64,000 bases of DNA, taken from NCBI GenBank assembly GCA_947646735.1, contig CANTFK010000072.1:1-64000 (forward strand). The letters run 5' to 3'. The DNA is from Peronospora farinosa (Eukaryota; Oomycota; Peronosporomycetes; Peronosporales; Peronosporaceae). Both the position numbers and the translations under genes were made by a program. This document shows, piece by piece, positions 41,801-49,434 of the stretch. The notes beneath the pieces were generated by a model, which saw nothing but the letters and a program-made list of their open reading frames with translations, did not search any database and was not told where the DNA came from. Each line of letters opens with the position of its first letter. The stretch's first letter is position 1.

Positions 41801-44539
41801 ATGCTCTTGACAGAAATTACTCCCGTCAACGCACACGTTCAAGCATAGTTCAGGATAAGTGCACGCTGGCAAAGGGCAAAAGCCCGAGATCCACCGGTAC
41901 ACCACTTCTTGAGGATCAATATCGCGATCGTAGTGCTTAATACCTTCGTATAAACGTGCGATATCCTTATTAGTCAACATCGGTTTCTCCTTCAGTACAC
42001 TTTTCACGACCTCAATAGGAGAGGGTGTTTCACTCAAAAGCTTACACAAGTCCGAATTTTCTTTGCCATCGGTTCCGTCAATTGCTTGCACGGGGTTGTC
42101 CACCGTCTCACCGACAGTTTTAATACTTTCCGTCAGGTGCAAAAGTGTTGCCACGGCTGAAGATGCCGCTGGAACAGCGTCTTGTACAATCTTCAATTCT
42201 TCCGTACTTAGGACTCTCGCATCACCACCAACAGTAGTTTGAGCCTCAAAAATGAGAGCGAATATATCACGAAATTTGTGCCATTTCTCTCGAACTTCTT
42301 GGCAATTCTCAATGCGCTGAGAGACCTCGCGTACATTCGGGTCTGAGGCGGCAACGTTTCGCTCTCGATACTGCTCTAGTTCGGGCTCACTACATCCTCC
42401 ACCAATGCGTACAAGTCTCTTAAAACCATTTCCGAGATAATATCGTCCAAAGTAGGTCGTAGTTCTTGGAACGTGGCCCAGCGTTGGCTCAGATCGGAGC
42501 AAATCCAATAGAAACTCATCAATGGCGTGGTTTTTGTACGAAAGGACCAGGATCGGAGGCTCCCCAATTTCGAGATTCTTCTGTTTCCAAAGATCTCGGA
42601 TTATCAGCAAAGCACGAACAACTACGACACCCAAATACGATTTTCCTGTGCCGGGTGGACCTTGTGTGCAATGCACAGGGTACATTAACGCCCCTGCGAA
42701 ACTCTTCAATTGGCCAGGATCGAGCGTTACACTATTCACCAACTGTAGTAGTGAGATCTCTAAACGGCTTCGAAGTGCTTCATCTCGACGGATGTCAACA
42801 ACAGGATCAAGAAGCGATAATCGGATCACCTCTCGAATCAAGTTTAGTGTTGATGTACCCGTGGTGGAGCTTACGCCTGTGGTGGGCACAACACCTTCAT
42901 AGTAGTCATTGCCGTCATCGGCAACACTAGTCATCTGATCGCACAAATTAAGTAGTGCGCCATCTTGAAATGGCACCGGCATCTGACGTTGTTTCTCGAG
43001 CGCTTTCAGCACCGGAATGAACTCCGGAACAAACGTTTGGCAATCAATAATCGCCACTGCATTTCCTACACTCGGGTTGTGCGCCAGCATAGCATTCCCT
43101 GGCTCATCGAGGTACTGAAGCAGACGCAGCGTCAAGCATCCTCTCTCACGAGCCTTGAACTCGTCGAAACTTTTACCCTGGAATATAATTTCTCCCCAAT
43201 AAATCTCATCCGAGCTTCGTAGCGATGCGTTACGGTTTGCAAGTCTCACGACACCCACCAGGTTAGGACTTGATAGCCGCTTGGTAGTTTTCCAATGAAT
43301 AGGCTTTAACGGCGGTCGGCGCGACGCCACCTGGTCGATTGAAATGGTCCCGTCGTACTTGACCTGTGAAATGAAACCGTCATAGATGTGCGTCGACGCG
43401 TACTTGGACGGTGGCCCACGCAGTTTCTGCTGGTAGTCTCCAGCACACTTGCTGCAGTACCCTTTTGCATGTTGTCTGTGTGCGCACAAGAACGTTGCAT
43501 TACGACCACATTGCGAGTCTTTACAATTAATAGCAGTTGTTTTGCCTGGGAACGGCCACAATGGTTGGTCACACATCTTGTCTCCCATCTTCACTGTGCA
43601 ATGCGGTAACAAGGCATTATTGCCTTCCACAAACGTCATACCGATCCATAATTTTACAATCGTTGTAAAGTATTCCTCACTATTTTCATAAACTCTGCCT
43701 TCATTTGTGTGAGGAAGCTGCAGCTTCGGTAATAAAGTTGGCTGAAAGTTCTTATAATCTGCGAGCCATGCCACCGTGGGATGTCGCCAATCGACTAACG
43801 TCACATTCTCTTCAACTTCAACTTCTTCTCGTACTTTAACTCGAATGCTCCATGACTTTTCCATCTCATTTAGCAACGTTGTCAGTCGACCACGTACTGG
43901 ACGATGCGTTTTCAGTCGAATATTCAGACTAGAGTCCGCTTCGACAATCATCTCGTCCAGCGCTTGTTTTACATCGTCTCTCTTCAAGTCCCACGTGAAT
44001 TTCAATAGTCTCGAGACGACGCGTTCAACAAGTTCAACACCTTCAAGAGTGTCATCATTTCCATCCAATGCATGGTCTTCACATGGCGTCACTTGACTCT
44101 GGAATGTACGAACTCCTTTGCTGATAGCAGAGAGAGGAGGAGCCACTGATGCTGAAAAGGGTAAACGAGCCAACGCGGACAAGAGAATTTTAAGAGCATC
44201 CAATGGAAGACGCTCGGCCTCTTGCCAGCAATTGAGCCACGACTTTTCCAATTGCTCAATCGTTTCTTGAAGTTTGTGGTTTGGACAGTTCTTGAGCACG
44301 GACCGAATGAATTGAAGGTTCGATGGGTTTGACGGAAGCTGTTGCACACGAAAGTTGGACGTTCTACCACAACCTGCCTCTCTTCCTCGACTACTGCTTG
44401 GGTTTCGTTGTCCACGACCACCAACTCCTCGTCCTCGTCCTTGTCCACGACCACCAACTCCTCGTCCTCGTCCTTGTCCTCGTCCTTTTCCTCGTCCTCT
44501 TCCGCGACCGCCACGATTGCTGTTAGAATCTTCAACCAT
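32861..44539 (-). CDS. Giant ZNFX1-like helicase / NF-X1 zinc finger / CbxX-type AAA fusion
   Basis: One intronless frame of about 3,892 aa from the ATG at 44,539 (the frame extends 41 codons further upstream but only to a TTG). Residues 9-50 are RGG/RG repeats. About 600-1,600 is an SF1 RNA-helicase core: Walker A GPPGTGKS near 627, a VEEASE motif II near 1,309, an LSIQRRMR motif, DRFQGDEADIV near 1,529 and LSRARLGMYLVGN near 1,561. A Cys/His-rich insert lies at about 904-1,084, followed by an acidic stretch. About 1,614-2,184 is a long NF-X1-type Cys/His region. Four CbxX/CfxQ-like AAA modules follow, with Walker A near 2,704, 2,965, 3,227 and 3,504 and IDEAY-type Walker B. It ends in a charged coiled coil and a short Cys motif. 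ZNFX1 relatives bind RNA and act in antiviral or small-RNA pathways in animals; the role here is inference. Confidence 0.9.
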   Translation of the reverse strand: MVEDSNSNRGGRGRGRGKGRGQGRGRGVGGRGQGRGRGVGGRGQRNPSSSRGREAGCGRTSNFRVQQLPSNPSNLQFIRSVLKNCPNHKLQETIEQLEKSWLNCWQEAERLPLDALKILLSALARLPFSASVAPPLSAISKGVRTFQSQVTPCEDHALDGNDDTLEGVELVERVVSRLLKFTWDLKRDDVKQALDEMIVEADSSLNIRLKTHRPVRGRLTTLLNEMEKSWSIRVKVREEVEVEENVTLVDWRHPTVAWLADYKNFQPTLLPKLQLPHTNEGRVYENSEEYFTTIVKLWIGMTFVEGNNALLPHCTVKMGDKMCDQPLWPFPGKTTAINCKDSQCGRNATFLCAHRQHAKGYCSKCAGDYQQKLRGPPSKYASTHIYDGFISQVKYDGTISIDQVASRRPPLKPIHWKTTKRLSSPNLVGVVRLANRNASLRSSDEIYWGEIIFQGKSFDEFKARERGCLTLRLLQYLDEPGNAMLAHNPSVGNAVAIIDCQTFVPEFIPVLKALEKQRQMPVPFQDGALLNLCDQMTSVADDGNDYYEGVVPTTGVSSTTGTSTLNLIREVIRLSLLDPVVDIRRDEALRSRLEISLLQLVNSVTLDPGQLKSFAGALMYPVHCTQGPPGTGKSYLGVVVVRALLIIRDLWKQKNLEIGEPPILVLSYKNHAIDEFLLDLLRSEPTLGHVPRTTTYFGRYYLGNGFKRLVRIGGGCSEPELEQYRERNVAASDPNVREVSQRIENCQEVREKWHKFRDIFALIFEAQTTVGGDARVLSTEELKIVQDAVPAASSAVATLLHLTESIKTVGETVDNPVQAIDGTDGKENSDLCKLLSETPSPIEVVKSVLKEKPMLTNKDIARLYEGIKHYDRDIDPQEVVYRWISGFCPLPACTYPELCLNVCVDGSNFCQEHSCKYTHDEEYVCSESVAHKRLYCKQHLCSADKCKNCRISEAQSFCEDHACFVCLARGELADIASHDPPRNSCERHPLCWGLGGMCSEIAEPTKSHCKLHVEGLYCKWIAEGGEPCSEIASTGQYCGKHYVEAAALATRMAEMSDDKCQARTRKGKACKGKLVSGSHYCRDHVGRTNLPSTKLPELPVPDSGAEDKVEASGHETVEVQEEPIVNETSGTRLLQPSDVAILSDLEDGKTNPDIDIESSDSDVGDFVDAVQYDNEDEVEESEHLQHLRDVYEVEDDEVEDVIVDEIDEEEKSSWTLSDQQLMSPSEWHWEMTLEERWNALYSVLNLWSNLNAYLQHAFVKKLENLKIELQREILRANSRVYEGKAVIGGTITGCVSRLEAIRTTNPFAILVEEASEVMEPLLVSCFSSSTRKLEMIGDHMQLQPSVMGRIDFERVNKINISMFERLISAPQENEVPSSVLSIQRRMRKNICDLTRNYYKEITTIEDHEICGTKVIGSKAKGNYPLLDACEGGGREVPGVSPHVFFWTHSGAQERASVGLSRVNQQEAKMACKLVHYLVLCGVPPKSIAVLTPYKGQLMLLRKMLMNTYGLTMMTKGRDSRLTPSCTVSTVDRFQGDEADIVIISLVIDGKSRTPFVKLQNRMIVLLSRARLGMYLVGNVEYFGETTHWQKTLGLLENDTESDNTEYTECTTYSGPRIGRALPICCPEHRTSVALAKEERDLKLGFCTVVCSVELSCSHDCGLMCHWPDVGKHNKNCCVKVESPCSRHPRELMCSAVTASARGMSIDEALKKYQCDTRVEVSLPCGHNQKMKCYLQSEIVAGRTSWPVCNKEAIAPYVYSECKHVLKCTCTEFDRYSKGHAPLCIEKVEFTPPCQHTVSLSCHDRQDYTSAMRRFVCKEKVRMSLPRCSHETVVSCPTAETLKQWTGESCATMGFVQEGETYGPKDYFCKQTVKFQRRCGHYEMLRCERAFELAQSPSRCQEPVVVANPECGHDCSTTCFEEKRLQDKIAQSLGKPEDIDPLETVQEGDSSNFRSYGLNIQCTHEVVYIRACGHKKNMKCSEARHPITTVCDELVTRELPICGHLVQLQCHLTRHLSAWQPWQVQSPLIKLLHEDSVVDDTLPVPGSRPGVLKSILKDCGAPVRFRRTTTCGHDVEMKCCDALNILKRKQLPNSCSVRVLKALNCGHEAPMKCSDEVDSVSCHESVEKPCWNFGSCGSKVMVPCKRSANTVECTKEIEWLCSEGHSFALRLCSRGIPSDCPCCSSARLDAAIKNTQSILSDTKLSRWSPETARFLPTMDGVTHIAMSLSSKREYLIRKVKLLEKFKEGLNLSAQWSNTLFSPVEFGVFVVLNQKLQAHPIDKFEIIDFGSPQTLNGIEVYEATQKNFKRVAGSGKVCILFGCVYTVKHLRDPVDIPTSKGKKGAKVRTSWVTRQASHGYDALYRDTKSCERGNWIIWHPYVLFPVHRVEVADSNRQNILECLPEKTQVGEPPLTISFKKPTGVGNVDESKPDAVTQAPSIILERDLKKLRLLVGSVSPFNERLNVWHPWDGKSLSTGAADAISQRIENSLVSKLSFISTKVATTAVSQPKTPFGGIKYVQTLQSQGKLKEDGNLLLALELLAVRKQETVEARSKLEEYVDQVCVEAGGYAHPLVIVAFARLAVRLSQTHSSDIQRKLLAIFAALYPEASGLWLTDSEVRLVQTTGSQTNTVGSIISGSASVEDKWQSLKSQYSCRSDAMESLLKLVGLMKVKHAAVNMFKNAMVLQQLSTTQRKKNSMAFNYCFVGNPGTGKTTVARLFADVLKDSKIRQTNTFIECTAQMLKDKGADEFRSKLQKATGGVLFIDEAYELDPAGDFKGKPIVAELLTAAEDKRDDLSIILAGYEDDIQKKLYAYNDGLASRFEEVVFEDLDAQDLETVWDGIAQDRGWKYEKAIAKVACRRLAKAAGRKGFGNARAVRKLFEQAVKEAMAREDFDDDLEFQTVDLLGDRPSTNPKLQAVLDEVEDKTGWHKIKEEMKKLVRISDENYERELKGQETVPVCLNRLFLGNPGTGKTTCAGYYGRLLKTLDFLTNGEVVKKTAGDFVGNHVGESQTKTAQILNMAKGKVLVIDEAYNLNDNMYGKQVLDVLVEKVQGTESDDIAVLLIGYEHEMLEMLRTQNPGLIRRFPPDHAFRFEDYTEHELLDILEWNCAKRSVTCPYEVAATLLKQLALQKTQPNFGNAGAVEQLLKHAIGNAMNRPMINGKTLLTLEDVGVKASSDNEQKDPLNALDKLYRMDEIKEQLTQLRNEMIVADREGSALPEVGHFVFRGSPGTGKTTVARVMATILHEMEVLATPKLVETSGLDLTAQYVGQTKQKVTEKLGEAKGGLLFIDEAYELGKGTFGEEAMTTLVAAMTDPSYVGMVIIIAGYPKDMDQMLDRNVGLKSRFRRFIDFPDWEAQDALVFLSEKAEAENFEVESEAVMSLQKTFVELKKLSNFGNGRDAMRVWKELLQHRAQRVVTEPEEERTFTESDAEKAGEAILVARRGCAIPGKNVAAAENPMKLLDGLYRMDTIRDQLSRLQTQMAVADRENSTRPEIGHFVFRGSPGTGKTTVARVMAQILHAMGALGTAKLVETSGLDLTGEYLGQTKAKVTEKLVEAKGGLLFVDEAYELGKGQYGEEAMTTLVAAMTDPSYNGMVIVIAGYPKDMDIMLNRNAGLKSQFKRFIDFPDWEANDGVAFLKAKAQKEGFMLENGTEFVLQKIFLELKRLDGFGNGRDAVRVWEELLQCRAQRVFDLPEDVRTITANDAQMAGEGILAARRPPDGQVLSQSSMPSDNPIFRTQEQHPGMLQHLSEQIEMQEAEEISTEDEVEWKEADVENVVEVEAEEDPEIEEIDDDKSTINEERDAGVSDEDWEELERAKKDHAAHLNALKRAREQAKLEEERRRAKAIQEKIRQICPCPAGFKWYKSGSGWRCGGGSHFVSDAQLNSQFTR

Positions 44540-44607
44540 CACTCTTTCGTTAGTTTCTTCTTCTTCTTTTGGGAGCAAAAGTTGAAGTGAAAAAGGAAAG
44601 CGAGGGC

Positions 44608-44627
44608 GGAAAAAGTGAATGGAATTT
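44608..44627 (-). promoter_or_regulatory. Initiator-like motif of the giant gene
   Basis: On the minus strand, TTCCATTCACTTTTTCC lies about 70-85 nt before the ATG at 44,539. It resembles the oomycete Inr plus flanking region (pyrimidine-CATT-pyrimidines). A start here would exclude the TTG region, supporting the chosen ATG. Confidence 0.45.
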
Positions 44628-44953
44628 GACAACAGGTTGGGACTAATGCATCCCAACTTCAACCTGAAAGTCTTGCGTTATCATACGGTACCCTTTTTTA
44701 CACGATAGTATAATACAATTGAAAATACAGTCCTAAGAGTTGGTCCAATACTAAATGACCGTTAGAGCTTGACGATATCGAACGCGAAAGCAGAGAGCAT
44801 TTGACAAGGACGGAGAGCACGACGAGACAATGTTGTGAAAGCATGGGGTCCTTTTAGAAACAGGTTGTCGCTTGTCTTTGTCGAGGATTGGCTGAATCAG
44901 CCAGTTACAATTCACTCGAGAAGGTAATTCTTTTCGTACCTCCTCCTTTGCCA

Positions 44954-45056
44954 ATGGATGGTCGACAGCGTATCAACGTTTTGAATGCATCACTTAGTGG
45001 TCCCGACAATCTGGTGAGATTTGCTCATCGTGCCTCGCGCGATCAGTTGGTACAGT
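44954..45056 (+). other. Short plus-strand frame, doubtful
   Basis: A 34-codon ATG frame (MDGRQRINVLNASLSGPDNL...) is followed by a possible GTACAG donor and a downstream protein-like piece (LVVEKVLLEPVGDAVNRVG), but no join keeps the frame open. It may be a decayed first exon. The rest of 44,663-45,400 is intergenic and holds the divergent promoters. Confidence 0.2.
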
Positions 45057-45401
45057 AGTAATACTTCAAGCTTCGATTTTTCTTGTCTCTTCAATCGTTA
45101 ATATCATCAGTAGCTGCTCGATGTTCATCGACTCGAAACTACATACGACTCAATTGGTCGTTGAGAAGGTGTTGCTGGAGCCGGTGGGGGATGCAGTGAA
45201 TCGAGTGGGGGCAGCAAGTAGTACTTACTTTTTTGACTACTCGAAAAGCATGTAATCTTCATACCGACAAAAGTAGTACATTCTACTTATAGTAGTTTCT
45301 GCTGTAAAGCTTCATTACAGTATAGCAAATAAAATCATGTCGTTTTTCTAATATTCCCATCATCATAGAAACTGCATATTCTGCTTCTCTCTCTCACTCG
45401 A

Positions 45402-45417
45402 CCATTCATTTTCTTTC
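45402..45417 (+). promoter_or_regulatory. Initiator-like motif of the symporter gene
   Basis: CCATTCATTTTCTTTC resembles the oomycete Inr and flanking pyrimidine element. It lies 76 nt before the TPP aptamer and 30 nt before a perfect GTACGT donor, so the aptamer would lie inside the transcript leader. Confidence 0.45.
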
Positions 45418-45461
45418 TTAATTCTTCATATGTACGTTTGTTCTTCCTATCCCTTTTATAT

Positions 45462-45539
45462 ATGAAAAATTGTATCAAACTGACATATAATCAGCGAGGG
45501 GTGCCGATTGCCAACCATGGACTAGTTCCCATGCGTTGA
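45462..45539 (+). other. Upstream ORF in the leader (25 codons)
   Basis: An ATG at 45,462 opens a 25-codon frame that runs into the aptamer and stops at 45,539. A second, minimal ATG-GAC-TAG lies inside the aptamer's P3 arm. If the leader intron is retained these would be translated before the symporter start. If it is spliced they are removed. Confidence 0.5.
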
Positions 45540-45597
45540 CCGGCTGAGATAATACTCTTAGAACCTGATCCGGATTATACCGGCGGAGGGACTGCTA
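45493..45597 (+). promoter_or_regulatory. TPP riboswitch (THI element)
   Basis: The stretch contains the conserved TPP-aptamer parts in order: GAGGGGTGCC, then an extended P3 arm (AACCATGG paired with CCATGCGTT), GGCTGAGAT, and GAACCTGATCCGGATTATACCGGCGGAGGGA-type P4/P5 (CCGG/CCGG stem). P2 forms between AGGGGT and ACTCTT (six pairs with two G-U), and CAG/CTG can close P1. Nearly every base of the CUGAGA pyrimidine-sensing and GCG-AGGGA pyrophosphate-sensing blocks matches the bacterial and eukaryotic consensus. It lies just upstream of the symporter ATG at 45,671, so thiamine pyrophosphate probably controls that gene, most likely through splicing of the leader. Confidence 0.93.
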
Positions 45598-45670
45598 CTT
45601 TTCTGTTTTGTTAACAATACTATTTTCTCTGCTGCCTAAAACTACAAAAGCTACGAATTTTAGTATCAAG

Positions 45671-47272
45671 ATGCTTGCAACTGAAGTCACGTATGGTGTC
45701 ATGGCGGCTACACTTATTGGAGTAGCTGTATACGCAATCATTGTAAGTCGACGACTTGAAATCAATTCGGTGAAAAACTTTGTCAGGTACGAATAAAATA
45801 GTAATGGGGGGAGGGGGTCTAAAGTAGTATTAATACTTGATGTTGATATATTACTTTTAAAATAGTGCTAAGAACACGACACCGACGTTGCGTCTCGCAT
45901 GGTGTTTATTTTCGGCTGGAATTGGTGCTGGAACACTCTTTTCGTTCCCACAAATTGGAGTCGATGCAGGTTCTTGGGGGGTTATCGGCTACACACTCTC
46001 TGGAATCATTGGCATGATTGTTCTCGCCCTTGTTGGTCCAAATATGCGCTCGGCATTGGGTGAAAATGTCACAATGACGGACGTAGTCTCACGCCGATTT
46101 GGTTACGTCATGCAGTTATATGTCGGCTTTATCTCGATGTTTTACCAGTTTATCTGTCTAGCATCCGAGTACACTTCAATTGCACAACTTACGACCATGT
46201 TGTCACCAAATGCTTACCCGATGGTGACGATTCTCATTGTAGCTATCCTCACAAACCTTTACCTTGTCATTGGAGGTCTTCGTGCAAGTTTAGCGACAGA
46301 TGTGTGGCAAGGCATTGGAGTTGTTGCACTGGTCGCGGTTGTGTGCATTGCAATGTTCTTTCACGTGTCAATACCAGACGGTGCCTGGTCCAACACGAAC
46401 GTGGCTGCTTTCACGACCGCAGGCTTTGAAACGCTGGTGACGCTGATCATTGCTGTGACGGCGGCAAGCTTGTTCTTTACGGGATACTGGCAGCGCGTAT
46501 ACGCCGCCTACGACGACAGTACACTTCGCAAGGGTACGATGATTGCCAGCATTATCGTTGCCCTGTTCACTGTGACGCTCGCAATTGCCGGCATGGTGTC
46601 GTATCTTGCGTATCCGGATGGTGCCTTGTTTTTCGCGATCCTGATCGACATGGGTCGCGGCTGGCAGGTGCTCATCGTTGTGGTCATTGCCATGTTGTCA
46701 AGCGGCGTGTCAGACTCTATTCAAATGGGTTTGGCAGCTGAGCTCACGACGTGCTTTCCCAAGATGTCGTTGATGCAAGCACGCATCATCTGTGGTAAGT
46801 AGTTCGTATCTTCTTCATTGTCTTGGCGCAACATCCAACTCCACTATTGTTCGTCTTGCTAGTGCTCCTCAATGCTCCTGCTATCGCGATTGGCTATCAG
46901 CAGTATGACATCCTCACGCTCTACCTCATCGCCGACTTGCTGTGCATGGCTGCCGTTGGCCCTATGCTGCTCGGTACTTGGAAACATGCGACGCGCACGG
47001 GTGCACTGGCCGGCTGTGCTGCTGGATTGGCCACCATCTTCGTCTGTGGTGTGATTGCGCAAGGCAAGTTCATCGGCGGCTTCAATTGGTTTATCCTACC
47101 GGAAGGTCTCTATTCGCAGAACAGCATGATCACTTTCATCGTCACGTTGATTGTCCCACCTGTCGTTACTGTGGTCGTGTCTTTGTTGACAAAATCGAGT
47201 GCCAACGAAGTCGCGACGGACAACAGTTATCTGATTCAGCTATCGCCGATCCAAGAAAGCTCCAAAGCCTAG
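45671..47272 (+). CDS. Sodium:solute symporter (SSS) family transporter under TPP riboswitch control
   Basis: Exons 45671-45786, 45866-46794 and 46863-47272, joined in phase across introns of 79 bp (GTACGA...AATAG) and 68 bp (GTAAGT...GCTAG), give about 484 aa. It has roughly a dozen hydrophobic helices. The segment after the first intron (SAKNTTPTLRLAWCLFSAGI and GAGTLFSFPQIGVDAGSWGV) matches the start of SSS-family transporters, and the whole resembles DUR3/urea-type or unassigned algal SSS members. The TPP aptamer in the leader suggests that the substrate is thiamine, a thiamine precursor or a related compound. The fold alone does not decide the substrate. It acts at the plasma membrane by family knowledge. 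Confidence 0.88.
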
Positions 47273-47779
47273 GAACCTCTTACGAGGTGCAAGAGTCGAC
47301 TTACTCGAGGGTGTAGATCCCTTGGTCGTAAATGAAAGTTCTGGGACGGAATTGATGGATACTGTGGTGAATTTGCGACTCTTATTTTTTTGCTGATATG
47401 ATTGTTGTGCACGTACCGATAGCCAAAGTCTGGAGTCCACTACATGTTTCGAATCTAGTTCAAGACAAGATGAAGATGAGTGCCGAGTAAAGTGTATTCA
47501 GTGGACGTCTTGGGATAGAAGACTCGCATCTGGATGCCCACCATTCTTCAACGCCTGTGATGAAGGCTTCACGTCCAGGAAAAGTGTTTCCAGGAGCAAT
47601 AACAGTCGAGACCATCAGCTTTTTGCTATAGTCCAAGTGTGTTAGTAGCCTATCGCCAACACCTAGTCAAATCTTGGTCGGTACGACCACAATGCAAAAT
47701 ATATACAAGAGCGCATTGCAAGCAGGGTAATTATGCTTACTTGGCAGCAGGTTGGAGCTGGTGTAGATACAAGGCTAAG
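47273..47779. other. Convergent intergenic region
   Basis: It lies between the 3' ends of the symporter gene and the C2-domain gene. No coding frame of note. It should hold the terminators of both genes, but no clear signal is visible. Confidence 0.5.
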
Positions 47780-49092
47780 TTAATACGACGACGTCTGGCG
47801 TCCAAATGGCAGGTCTCGAGGATTACCGTCCTTGTCTGTAAACAACCACTTCTCAATCGCTTGCAGCGTCGTTGGCGTTTTCGGCGTTTTCGGTGGCGTT
47901 GCAGGAAATGGTCGCCCACTTCTTCTTGACCGACGTGGCCCTGCTGAAGCGGTCCGAGTGGTCCGTTGTTTGAACGGGAAAAACTGATTCGAAGTCCTAC
48001 CAAGGCTTTCTTCAGTAGAGAAAACACCATTTTGCGATGCAGCGTTCAATTTCGCAGTAGTCGTTGGAGTAGTCAAAGCCGATGCTGGCAACAACCAATT
48101 GACGATCCGATCCGACAACGAATTTGCCTGTTTTTCGGCACCAACACATTGACGTTTTACTCGCGTCATCTCCACACTCACCTCCATATCTTCTACCAGC
48201 TCCCGTTTTCTCATAGCAGGAGGAAACGACGCGACCGCTGAAAACCTCGTCGATACCGTTTGTTCCGGTGTTTCGTCTGAGATCACTTCCTTCCCTTGTA
48301 ACGGTTTCGAAGACATCATCGAATTCGTTGACTCTTGCAACGACAATCCAATTAAATTCTGGTGTCGTCCAAGAAACAAATGCAACTCATTGGTTTGGTT
48401 CTGCAACAATTCCAACTCCAATTCCAATGCCGAGATCTACAAAAGATAAAAAAAACATATCAAACATCATCAAAAAATAGCAAAACAACCACAAATCTCA
48501 CACCAAATGTAGTAAAGTAAAAAAAATCTACACGTACAGGGGAACGTTGAAACCTGCAGCTCAGAAAAAGCTCACTGATTTTTGTTTTATCGTGTTTCTC
48601 GAGCACGTACCACTTGTCAATTTTTCTCTGATCTTGAAGTCTTGCTAATGGTAAAATAAAAGTTCCCACAAGCTCATCTGCTCCAATTCTTTCTTCCTGC
48701 ATAACATCCACTCGAAGAGTTCCGACAGCAGCTGGAAGTCCTTGAAACAATAACATGTCATTCCATCGAGGTGCATCACTCACTGGTCGTTTGGTAGTCA
48801 TTTGGTGCTCCATAACTGTAGTGCTCGCTAACTGTTTGGTCAGGACTTCAACCGTAACTCGCACATACGTCCATTGTCCAGATAAAAAACCGGCTTTAAA
48901 GAGCAAATTTCGTCCACTCTCAACTTTGACTTCCAACCGAGCGACACTCAGTCCCGAGTCCAGCCGTTCGTCAACGCCTGCGATGCTATTATAACGTAAT
49001 TCCTGTTGTAAATGATGTAATTGTATTGATTTTGCAGCCCGTGTCTCATCCAGACGACGAATACGAGCTTCCACGTCGTCGACAGCGCTCAT
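47780..49092 (-). CDS. C2-domain protein with N-terminal coiled coil
   Basis: Two exons (49092-48538 and 48436-47780) are joined in phase across a 101-bp intron (GTACGT...TTGTAG) to give about 403 aa. Residues 1-35 are a short helical coiled coil (MSAVDDVEARIRRLDETRAA). About 45-180 is a C2-like beta-sandwich (LEVKVESGRNLLFK; VRVTVEV; RWNDMLLFQ; LRVDVMQ; ADELVGTFILPL). The second exon opens with a Leu/Glu heptad run (ISALELELELLQNQTNELHL) and continues into a Ser/Thr/Arg/Pro-rich tail with TPPKTPKTPTT. A membrane- or calcium-linked adaptor is possible, but the loop acidic residues for calcium are not clearly complete. It is divergent from COX6B. Confidence 0.7.
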
Positions 49093-49393
49093 TACAGTAG
49101 TTCGTCAGTTATATGGAGGAAGAGCTCAACCGTCGGTAATTTATTTGTTCCGACTTTATTTTGCAAAAGCCAATCAGAATATATTGGAAAAATAAAAAAC
49201 CTCTCGGACAGAATAACTTACAGCAGGACGAAAAAAAACGTCATGTGTATTAAAAAAAAACGGACGCCAGTTCACAGCGTTCAAATGGAAGTACAAATTC
49301 GTACTTAAAACCGTCGTAGCATTACTTGAAGTAACACGAAGCGCCTTTACTCTTCTGATTGGTCGAAAAAGACGCTGCGATGACCACCCTACA

Positions 49394-49403
49394 TTTCATT
49401 ATA
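49394..49403 (+). promoter_or_regulatory. Initiator-like motif of COX6B
   Basis: TTTCATTATA lies about 32-41 nt before the ATG at 49,435. The same ten bases precede the CDT2-like gene at 53,117-53,126, at a similar distance. Confidence 0.45.
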
Positions 49404-49434
49404 TTCCTGCCATCTGATCCCAAATTCTATCAAA

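Larger units (their letters stand above)
45432..45663 (+). promoter_or_regulatory. Predicted 5'UTR intron carrying the TPP aptamer
   Basis: A consensus donor GTACGT begins at 45,432 and a pyrimidine-poor but acceptable ACGAATTTTAG acceptor ends at 45,663, seven bases before the ATG at 45,671. The 232-nt intron would remove the whole aptamer and the upstream ATGs. This is an inference from splice signals. Other donors or acceptors within the leader are possible, and are the expected control point. Confidence 0.45.

Noticed and set aside
33050..44600. Many plus-strand frames of 60-235 codons opposite the giant gene
   Set aside because: They are antisense shadows of a long GC-balanced coding frame. 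None has a motif or a start context that stands out.
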